DNA from: an uncultured Butyricicoccus sp. | Lineage (GTDB): Bacteria > Bacillota > Clostridia > Oscillospirales > Butyricicoccaceae | Direction: 5' to 3' | Assembly: GCA_900557315.1 (NCBI GenBank) | Contig: USSI01000125.1 | Span: 1-5,094 of the forward strand | DNA length: 5,094 nt | Part shown: positions 1 to 5,094 of the stretch, one piece after another | Layout: each line of letters opens with the position of its first letter | Position numbering within the stretch: the stretch's first letter is position 1 | Notes under the pieces: generated by a model | What the model was told of the DNA's origin: nothing | The model's database searches: none | The model's input: the letters and a program-made list of their open reading frames with translations, nothing else | Program-made: the position numbers and the translations under genes

Positions 1-971
1 GGGGATGCGGTGACCGCCCGGATGATCTCCTCCAGCGGCATGCCCGCCTCCAGATAGATCGACATCTTGAGCGGCAGCCATCCGGAAGGCTCCCAGTAAA
101 AGGTCTTGCCGATCATATCCGTGCTGATGATCTCCGGCGGGAAGCCGTCGGCAAAGGCCTTGCGGATGCTGTCAAACGACAGGTGCGAGCGCGCACAGCC
201 GCTTTCAAACACGACGCCGCGCTTGCGGGCGGCATGGATGCATTCTGCAACCTTGCCATCCTCGTCAAAAATGGTTGTCCCGTTGGCGGGGCGGTAGATG
301 TGGGTCATCACATCGCCTTCGGAAAGCAGCGAGACCACGTCCTCGAGCGCAATGCCCTTGTCCAGCGGGCCAAAGTGCACCATCAGACGGCTGCGGTATC
401 CTTCCTCCCGGAGCCGGCGCGAGGTCTGCGCGGCCTGCTCGAGCGTTTTCAGCCCGAATTCGCGCGTCACGTCCGCGTGCACCCGCTGCTTCAGCCCGAC
501 CAGCGTGTCCGGCCAGCGCGCAAAGAGCGGCGCAACCATATCGTATGCGGCAAAGCAGGGGTCTGCAATTTCCTCATAGGGCTGCATCTGGACGCCGCCC
601 TTGGTGGTGCTCAGGGTTGCCAGCACGGTGGTCGTGGACGGCACCACATCATGTTCATAAAAGGCGCGGAAATTATACAGGCCCGCGCTGCCCGCGTCGA
701 TCGCCGTGGTCACGCCGTTCGGCGGGCAGACCAGGTCGGCGCGGCCGCCCAGCTGGCTGCCGCTTTCGAACAGATGCAGGTGCGCGTCGATCAGGCCGGG
801 CGTGACAATGCAGCCTTCCGCCGGGATGACCTTTTCCGCGGAAGCGTCCGTGCCGGGCGCGGGCGGCGGAACAATACGCCCGTCCTTCACGTATATATCC
901 TGTATCTCCTGCGTACCGGAGGCAGGGTCGATCACCATGCCGCCCCGGATTAAAATATCATACTGAACCAT
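1..971 (-). CDS. Amidohydrolase, Atu3266/EF0837-type deacetylase (3' end outside window)
   Basis: The frame is open from the ATG at 971 to the window edge, giving 323 complete codons. The N-terminus (YDILIRGGMVIDP) is the usual beta-sandwich start of the amidohydrolase superfamily. Metal ligands of a binuclear site are visible: the HxH pair H64/H66 in GLIDAHLHLF, a likely carboxylated lysine K161 in LVGLKQRV, H199 in MVHFG, H224 in DVMTHIYRP, and the catalytic aspartate D285 in IISTDMIG. The K161 context and the stretch from MTH to STD (220-287) resemble the COG3964 group (Atu3266, EF0837, STM4445), whose studied members deacetylate acylated alpha-hydroxy acids or N-acetyl amino acids. Family members are roughly 370-420 residues, so about 50-100 C-terminal residues are missing. 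A purine-rich site GGAAGGGGAT (977-986) precedes the ATG, and the gene starts 21 bases after the SDR stop, so it is probably third in the operon. It is likely cytoplasmic, with no signal peptide. Superfamily is firm, subgroup likely, substrate unknown. Confidence 0.93.
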   Translation of the reverse strand, partial: MVQYDILIRGGMVIDPASGTQEIQDIYVKDGRIVPPPAPGTDASAEKVIPAEGCIVTPGLIDAHLHLFESGSQLGGRADLVCPPNGVTTAIDAGSAGLYNFRAFYEHDVVPSTTTVLATLSTTKGGVQMQPYEEIADPCFAAYDMVAPLFARWPDTLVGLKQRVHADVTREFGLKTLEQAAQTSRRLREEGYRSRLMVHFGPLDKGIALEDVVSLLSEGDVMTHIYRPANGTTIFDEDGKVAECIHAARKRGVVFESGCARSHLSFDSIRKAFADGFPPEIISTDMIGKTFYWEPSGWLPLKMSIYLEAGMPLEEIIRAVTAS

Positions 972-992
972 AGCGTATCCCCTTCCGCCGCA

Positions 993-1742
993 TCAAGCGA
1001 TAAAGCCGCCCAGAATATCGACGCACGCACCGGTCACATACCCCGCCTGCTGCGAGGCAAGGAACGCGATGACCCATGCAACCTCCTCCGGCTCGCCGAT
1101 GCGCTTCATCGGGATCTGCTGGCGGATCTGTTCGACGACCTCGGGCGCGAGCACCTGCGTCAGCGCGGTGTTGATGCGGCCGGGCGCGACGCAGTTGACC
1201 GTGATCTGGTAAGGGCCCATTTTTTTGGCGAGCGTTTTGGTCAGGCCGATGATGCCCGCCTTGGTGGCGGAGTAATGCGCGCCCGCCTTGTTCGCGCCGA
1301 ACAGCCCTGCCATGGAGGAAAGGTTGATGATACGGCCCCAGTTTTTCTCCTTCATGTCGGCATAGGCCTGCTGGCAGCACAGGAAGGTGCCCAGCAGGTT
1401 GACCTCCATCACCTTTTTGAACTGCTCGCACGGGATTTCGTCGAACGGGACCTTGGGCGAGATGCCCGCGTTGTTGACCAGGATATCAACCGGGCCGAGC
1501 TGCTCGCGCGTGACAGCGAACATCCGCTTTACGTCCGCTTCCTGCGAAACATCGGCCTGTACCGCGATGGCGCGCACCCCGAGGGCCTCGATTTCCTTTG
1601 CCACCTCGCCGGCGTGCGTCAGGTCAAGGTCGCATACCGCGACATTGACGCCCTCCTGCGCGAGGGCGATGGCGGTTGCCCGTCCGATGCCCTGTCCGGA
1701 ACCGGTGACGATTGCATTTTTCCCCTGAATTTTGAAATCCAT
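993..1742 (-). CDS. Short-chain dehydrogenase/reductase (SDR), FabG-like, probably NAD-dependent
   Basis: This is a complete 249-residue classical SDR, the normal length for the family. It has the dinucleotide-binding TGSGQGIG motif (13-20), D64 in the QADVS motif, the NNAG motif (90-93), and the catalytic set N115, S143, Y157, K161 (YSATK). D38 at the end of the second beta strand (VAVCDLD) usually favours NAD(H) over NADP(H). One extra residue lies between S143 and Y157 compared with E. coli FabG. The C-terminus (GYVTGACVDILGGF) is the usual oligomerisation end. The protein should interconvert a hydroxyl and a carbonyl group in the cytoplasm. Automatic annotation might call it 3-oxoacyl-ACP reductase, but its place between a TPP enzyme and an amidohydrolase, with no fatty-acid genes nearby, argues for a catabolic substrate. 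A ribosome site AAAGGAT (1751-1757) precedes the ATG, 21 bases after the upstream stop. The family is certain; the substrate is not known. Confidence 0.95.
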   Translation of the reverse strand: MDFKIQGKNAIVTGSGQGIGRATAIALAQEGVNVAVCDLDLTHAGEVAKEIEALGVRAIAVQADVSQEADVKRMFAVTREQLGPVDILVNNAGISPKVPFDEIPCEQFKKVMEVNLLGTFLCCQQAYADMKEKNWGRIINLSSMAGLFGANKAGAHYSATKAGIIGLTKTLAKKMGPYQITVNCVAPGRINTALTQVLAPEVVEQIRQQIPMKRIGEPEEVAWVIAFLASQQAGYVTGACVDILGGFIA

Positions 1743-1763
1743 AACCAGCCATCCTTTCTCAAA

Positions 1764-3491
1764 TCAAATCTGCGGCGCTACGGTTTGCAGCAAAGACACC
1801 GGCGGCACACTGCGCGGGTCTGCGTGGAGGTCAATCAGCACGGTCCCCTTTGCGGCGAAGGCCTGTTCGAGCACCGCGTCAATCTGATCGTCCGAATCCA
1901 GCCGCAGGCCGAGATGCCCGCACGCGTTGGCAATCGCTGCATAATCGACCGGATAGATGATGCAGGCGTTGGTATGCGCGCCGAATTTGGCGTGTTCCGC
2001 GTAATACTGGTATCCCAGCATCTCATTGTTGAGCACCACGCAGATAACGTCAATATTCTCGCGCTTGCAGGTTTCCAGTTCGCTCCAGACATGGGCGAAG
2101 CCGCCGTCCCCGGTCAGACAAAATACTTTTTTGTCCGGCAGCGCAACTTTGACGCCCATCGCCATCGGCAGGCCCCAGCCCAGCCCGGCCAGGCCGCGGG
2201 GCAGGTAGAACCGGCGTTCGCCGCAGGACTGCAGGTAGTTGGCGATCCAGATGGACGAGAAAGAGGCGTCCGCCACCAGCTGGTGGTCGTCGGACAGGAA
2301 CTTCTCCACGTGCGCCATGAAGCGTTCAGGGAAGACGCACCCGTCCATGGGCTTGGCGGAGGCAAGCACGTCGTCGATCTCCTGGCGGTGTGCGGCGCGG
2401 CCTTCCGCGATCTGCTGTTCGAGCGCCGGGCGCGCGGCCGCCCGTTTTGCGCCGTCGCAGCCTGCAAGCGCCTGATCGAGCAGCGCCAGCGTGCACTTGG
2501 CGTCGCCGCACAGGCGGATGTCGCTTTCGTAATTGCGGCCGATCTCCAGATGGTCGATGTCGATATGGATATAAGTCGCGTTGCGCGGCAGCAGGGTCCA
2601 GCTGTCCGTACCGTTCTGGTTGGTGCGGTTGCCCACCAGAAGCACCACGTCCGCCTGCGAAATCATCGGCTTGAGGAAATTTGACATCCCGCGTTTGCCC
2701 GAGATATAACCCGCAACGCCGATCGAGAGCGGATGCGTCTCGTCCACCGAACCCTTGCCCATCATGGTGGTGGCGACCGGGATCGAGTATTTTTCCTGGA
2801 TGGCGCGCAGTTCGGCCTGCGCCTGTGAGCGCAGCACGCCGCCGCCCGCATAGATGACAGGCCGCTCTGCGTTCATCAGCAGTTCCGCGGCTTTCCGGAT
2901 GCCGTCCGCAGCCGGTGCGGTCCGGTCGAGCGGATAATGGCCCCAGTTCTGCGTCCGGTACAGCGTGTGCTCATACGCGGTGTCGTCGTTGAACAGGTCC
3001 ACCGGGAACAGCAGCACCGCCGGGCCGGGCTTGCCGCTGGCCGCCATGGTGAAGGCCATGTCAATGTAATCTTCGATGCGGCTGCGCGCCTGCACGGTCT
3101 TGACCCATTTGGCGCAGCCCTCGAACAGCTTGAGATGGTCAAGCTCCTGGAATGCGTTTTTGTCGTAATCGTCCAGGGCGACCTGCTGCACGATGGCGAC
3201 AATCGGGTGCCCGGCGGTCAGGCATTCCGCCAGGCCCGCGACCAGCAGGGTTGCAGCGGGGCCGTTCTGCGCGGTCACAACCGGCACCTTGCCGGTCGCC
3301 ATGCCATAGGCCTGCGCCATATAGGTGCCCGCGTTTTCCTGGCGGTAGCCGATCTGGCGGATGCCGCGGTCAATGCAGGCAAGCGTGATCTTGCTGGGGT
3401 TGCTCTGCCCGAACAGATATTCCACTTCATGCCGCTTGAGGCAGTCGGCAACAAGCTGCGCATTGGTCATTTTCACAGTATGTTCTTTCAT
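1764..3491 (-). CDS. Thiamine-pyrophosphate-dependent enzyme, acetolactate synthase/decarboxylase family
   Basis: This 575-residue protein has the three-domain layout of the acetolactate synthase / benzoylformate decarboxylase superfamily. The N-terminal pyrimidine-binding domain (about 8-175) carries the cofactor-activating glutamate E52 in YRQENAGTYMAQAYG. The middle domain (about 195-340) includes GNRTNQNG and DIDHLEIGRNY. The C-terminal pyrophosphate-binding domain (about 390-560) has the Mg/TPP motif GDG (461-463) followed 24 residues later by NN (488-489). Such enzymes decarboxylate 2-keto acids or transfer the resulting aldehyde unit. E52 argues against glyoxylate carboligase, which has valine there. 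No acetolactate synthase small subunit and no ilv genes are adjacent, so a branched-chain biosynthetic role is unlikely. It is first in the operon, behind a sigma-54 promoter. The ATG at 3491 was chosen over a TTG 27 bases upstream because AAGGTGAT sits 7 bases before it. Superfamily is confident, reaction undetermined. Confidence 0.93.
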   Translation of the reverse strand: MKEHTVKMTNAQLVADCLKRHEVEYLFGQSNPSKITLACIDRGIRQIGYRQENAGTYMAQAYGMATGKVPVVTAQNGPAATLLVAGLAECLTAGHPIVAIVQQVALDDYDKNAFQELDHLKLFEGCAKWVKTVQARSRIEDYIDMAFTMAASGKPGPAVLLFPVDLFNDDTAYEHTLYRTQNWGHYPLDRTAPAADGIRKAAELLMNAERPVIYAGGGVLRSQAQAELRAIQEKYSIPVATTMMGKGSVDETHPLSIGVAGYISGKRGMSNFLKPMISQADVVLLVGNRTNQNGTDSWTLLPRNATYIHIDIDHLEIGRNYESDIRLCGDAKCTLALLDQALAGCDGAKRAAARPALEQQIAEGRAAHRQEIDDVLASAKPMDGCVFPERFMAHVEKFLSDDHQLVADASFSSIWIANYLQSCGERRFYLPRGLAGLGWGLPMAMGVKVALPDKKVFCLTGDGGFAHVWSELETCKRENIDVICVVLNNEMLGYQYYAEHAKFGAHTNACIIYPVDYAAIANACGHLGLRLDSDDQIDAVLEQAFAAKGTVLIDLHADPRSVPPVSLLQTVAPQI

Positions 3492-3497
3492 CGTTCC

Positions 3498-3505
3498 ATC
3501 ACCTT
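3498..3505 (-). promoter_or_regulatory. Ribosome binding site that decides the TPP-enzyme start
   Basis: On the minus strand AAGGTGAT is a long match to the anti-Shine-Dalgarno complement and ends 7 bases before the ATG at 3491. It lies inside the extra codons that would be translated if the upstream in-frame TTG at 3518 were used, so the ATG is the better start. Confidence 0.8.
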
Positions 3506-3546
3506 TTCCTGTTCTCAATATGAAAAACCTGGATGCTTAGTGAAAA

Positions 3547-3563
3547 AGCAAATTCCGTGCCAA
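3547..3563 (-). promoter_or_regulatory. Sigma-54 (RpoN) -24/-12 promoter for the enzyme operon
   Basis: The minus strand reads TTGGCACGGAATTTGCT, matching the consensus YTGGCACG-N4-TTGCW at every defined position. The invariant GG (-24 element, 3560-3561) and GC (-12 element, 3548-3549) are separated by exactly 10 bases, the strict spacing for this sigma factor. Transcription should start near 3536, leaving a leader of about 45 bases before the TPP-enzyme ATG. The gene immediately upstream encodes a sigma-54 activator, which independently supports the call. Sigma-54 promoters are silent without an ATP-hydrolysing activator, so the operon should be strictly inducible. Confidence 0.9.
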
Positions 3564-3635
3564 GGTAATTTCCACGGGAAGAAAAGCGATAATTTGGAGA
3601 TAGTGTGAGAATGGCCCCATCGTTTTTGGTCAAAA

Positions 3636-3649
3636 TACCAGATATGGTA
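3636..3649. promoter_or_regulatory. Interrupted palindrome, candidate activator binding site (UAS)
   Basis: TACCAGATATGGTA consists of perfect 5-base arms TACCA/TGGTA around a 4-base centre. Its midpoint is about 106 bases upstream of the predicted sigma-54 start, inside the usual enhancer range for such activators (roughly -80 to -150). An overlapping weaker TGGT-N6-ACCA pair (3628-3641) shares one arm. Binding by the adjacent regulator is inferred from position and symmetry only. Confidence 0.6.
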
Positions 3650-3736
3650 CGGGTAAAACTGGAAAATCAGGAAGGGATACGGGAAAAAAAAGAAAATGGA
3701 TGTTATTATAGGATTTTTTTAGATGGCTTTAGGATA

Positions 3737-5094
3737 TCAGTTGTCCGTTTCCTGCGCCTGCAGGAATGATTTCCCCTTTTCTGTCAGGGAAACGCCCTGC
3801 CGGGTGCGGCCGGCATACAGATAGCCGTTTTTCTCGAGGCGTTTGAGGCGGAGTTTGATTTTGGATTCGGTCATGCCGCAGGAAGCCAGCAGTGGGTGGC
3901 CGGCAAGCGAATACCGCCCGGCCGAGCGGCTCTGCCGGTTCATCTCGTCCACCGCCTGCAGGATGCGTTTATCCTCCTCCTGCAGCATGACGGCCTCGTC
4001 CATGGGATGCAGGGATTCAAAGAACGAATGCAGCACCTCCCTGCGCATATTTTCGTCCAGCATCTGCTGGTTCTGTTCAAAAACTTCAAGGCATTGCGCG
4101 ATCGAGCGCAGTTCGCGGATGTTGCCGGGCCAGTAGTAGTCCAGCAGCTGCCGCTCCAGCGGTTTGGACAGCTCCAGGCCGCCCGTCATCTCCTGCAGGA
4201 TTTCCGGGATGTCCGAAGTGCGCTCGCGCAGGGGCGGGATATGCAGGCACCCGCCCTTGATGCGGTAATACAGGTCCTGCCGGAACTGCCCGTCCCGCAC
4301 CATCTGGAGCAGGTCGCGGTTGGTTGCGCAGATGATGCGCACATCCACCGGGATGGCGCGCGCACTGCCGACCGGCATGATCTCCTTTTCCTCGATGGCG
4401 CGCAGCAGCCTGCTCTGCACGGAGAGGGAGGCGTCGCCGATCTCGTCGAGGAACAGCGTGCCCTTGTGCGCGCTGCGGAACAGGCCCTGCCGGCCGCCCT
4501 TGACGGCGCCGGTAAAGGCGCCCTCCTCATAGCCGAACAGCTCGCTTTCGATCAGGCTTTCCGGGATGGAAGCGAAATTCGCGGCCACAAACGGCCCGTT
4601 TGCACGGAAGGAGGCATTGTGGATGGACTGCGCGAACAGCTCCTTGCCGGTGCCGCTTTCGCCGGTAATCAGGATGTTCATATTGCTCAATGCGAAGTAC
4701 TGCGCCAGCGCCTTGACGCGCTGGATCGCTTCCGAACTGCCCTTGATCTGGTCAAAGGTATATTTTGCCGTGTGCTTCTTTTTGCGCAGGGCGATGCGCG
4801 CTTTTTCCTCATTTCCCTGCAAAACGTCTATGGGCGTCAGGCTGACTGAGATATAATAGGAAGAGGCGGCCTGGATCTGGATATAATGGATGTTGCACAG
4901 GACCGCAGTCTTGCGGATGTACAGCAGCTGGTCGCGCACCTCCTGTTTTCCCGAGATCATTTCCACAAGCTGTGGATAAGCTTTCAGGCAGTTGACATAG
5001 GACTGGCCGATCATCTTTTGATAGGAGATGCCGAACAGGTGCTCCGCCGCGGGGTTGAATACGGACAGGCAGTACTGCGGGTCGATATTCAGGA
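3737..5094 (-). CDS. Sigma-54-dependent transcriptional activator, PAS-AAA+-winged helix (5' end outside window)
   Basis: The last 451 residues are visible. The ATG at 5014 is internal: the frame stays open to the window edge, and the 26 residues before it (including CLSVFNPAAEHLFGIS) are part of a PAS sensor domain ending near visible residue 90. The AAA+ domain follows (about 110-335): Walker A GESGTGKE (144-151), the sigma-54-contacting GAFTGA loop (191-196), Walker B GTLFLDE (211-217), the FRQDLYYRI segment (270-278), PPLRER (286-291) and the sensor-II WPGNIREL (321-328). The protein hydrolyses ATP to open sigma-54 promoters. Its C-terminus (about 365-445) is not a recognisable Fis-type helix: it reads like a winged helix, with a helix pair around MTESKIKLRLKRLEKNGYL and a wing-like GVSLTEKGKSFL. 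The gene is upstream of and co-directional with the enzyme operon and its sigma-54 promoter, so it is the likely operon activator, with PAS or an unseen N-terminal domain sensing the inducer. Its own promoter is outside the window. Confidence 0.95.
   Translation of the reverse strand, partial: LNIDPQYCLSVFNPAAEHLFGISYQKMIGQSYVNCLKAYPQLVEMISGKQEVRDQLLYIRKTAVLCNIHYIQIQAASSYYISVSLTPIDVLQGNEEKARIALRKKKHTAKYTFDQIKGSSEAIQRVKALAQYFALSNMNILITGESGTGKELFAQSIHNASFRANGPFVAANFASIPESLIESELFGYEEGAFTGAVKGGRQGLFRSAHKGTLFLDEIGDASLSVQSRLLRAIEEKEIMPVGSARAIPVDVRIICATNRDLLQMVRDGQFRQDLYYRIKGGCLHIPPLRERTSDIPEILQEMTGGLELSKPLERQLLDYYWPGNIRELRSIAQCLEVFEQNQQMLDENMRREVLHSFFESLHPMDEAVMLQEEDKRILQAVDEMNRQSRSAGRYSLAGHPLLASCGMTESKIKLRLKRLEKNGYLYAGRTRQGVSLTEKGKSFLQAQETDN

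Larger units (their letters stand above)
1..3536 (-). other. Predicted sigma-54-controlled three-gene operon (continues past window)
   Basis: The TPP enzyme, SDR and amidohydrolase genes are co-directional, with 21-base gaps at both junctions (1743-1763 and 972-992), each filled by a ribosome site. No terminator or internal promoter is seen between them. One transcript from the sigma-54 promoter, starting near 3536, would cover all three. More genes may follow beyond base 1. Confidence 0.8.
3492..3736. other. AT-rich regulatory intergenic region
   Basis: These 245 bases separate the activator gene from the enzyme operon and are far more AT-rich than the flanking coding DNA. From the activator end they contain a poly-T tract on the minus strand (complement of 3684-3697), the TACCA/TGGTA palindrome, the sigma-54 promoter and the TPP-enzyme leader. 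No convincing GC-rich stem followed by a T-run is seen after the activator stop, so no intrinsic terminator is called. A TATAAT hexamer on the minus strand at 3705-3710 lacks a good -35 partner. No small ORF with a ribosome site was recognised. Confidence 0.8.

Noticed and set aside
183..953. Plus-strand open frame of 256 codons
   Set aside because: It is an antisense shadow of the amidohydrolase gene. The minus-strand frame is open throughout and has all the metal ligands.
1275..2684. Long plus-strand open frame of 469 codons
   Set aside because: It is antisense to the SDR and TPP-enzyme genes, matches no family I recognise, and is explained by GC-rich third positions on the opposite strand. 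The minus-strand frames carry full catalytic motifs.
3492..3518. Upstream TTG start adding nine residues to the TPP enzyme
   Set aside because: The added codons overlap the Shine-Dalgarno site for the ATG at 3491, and the residues (RTGKGDGT) do not look like the family's N-terminus.
2937..3608. Plus-strand open frame of 223 codons running into the intergenic region
   Set aside because: It is mostly antisense to the TPP-enzyme gene and reads straight across the sigma-54 promoter; it shows no family motif.
3611..3620. Short inverted repeat ATGG-CC-CCAT as a second operator
   Set aside because: Four-base arms are expected by chance at this length and the arms do not match the longer palindrome.
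3705..3710. TATAAT hexamer on the minus strand as a sigma-70 promoter
   Set aside because: The hexamer 17 bases upstream is CCTAAA, a poor -35 element, and AT-rich DNA yields such hexamers by chance.
3896..4849. Plus-strand open frame of 317 codons
   Set aside because: It is antisense to the AAA+ domain of the activator and its translation resembles no protein domain.

Overview
The window is a compact, one-directional metabolic locus read entirely on the minus strand. In transcription order it runs: a sigma-54-dependent transcriptional activator (5' end outside the window, stop at 3737), a 245-base AT-rich intergenic region (3492-3736), a thiamine-pyrophosphate (TPP) enzyme (3491-1764), a short-chain dehydrogenase/reductase (1742-993), and a metal-dependent amidohydrolase of the Atu3266/EF0837 deacetylase group (971 to beyond base 1). 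No RNA gene, mobile element or CRISPR array is visible.

The organism looks like a GC-rich anaerobic member of the Clostridia (Oscillospiraceae-like). The reasons are strong purine-rich Shine-Dalgarno sites before every visible start, GC-rich codons set against AT-rich intergenic DNA, and a PAS/AAA+ sigma-54 activator placed directly before a small catabolic operon. This is inference from style, not a taxonomic identification.

The intergenic region holds the clearest regulatory signal. A perfect match to the sigma-54 (RpoN) -24/-12 consensus, TTGGCACG-N4-TTGCT, lies on the minus strand at 3547-3563. It predicts a transcript starting near 3536, about 45 bases before the TPP-enzyme ATG. About 106 bases upstream of that start is a perfect 14-bp interrupted palindrome (3636-3649), where an enhancer-bound activator would be expected. 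The simplest model is that the adjacent activator binds the palindrome and switches on the three enzyme genes as one operon; the two gaps between the enzyme genes are each 21 bases.

The enzymes suggest an inducible catabolic pathway: a hydrolase removing an acyl group, an NAD-linked SDR acting on an alcohol/carbonyl pair, and a TPP enzyme cleaving or joining at a 2-keto acid. The substrate cannot be read from the sequence. The activator is atypical in carrying a winged-helix-like C-terminus where NtrC-type proteins usually have a Fis-type helix-turn-helix.
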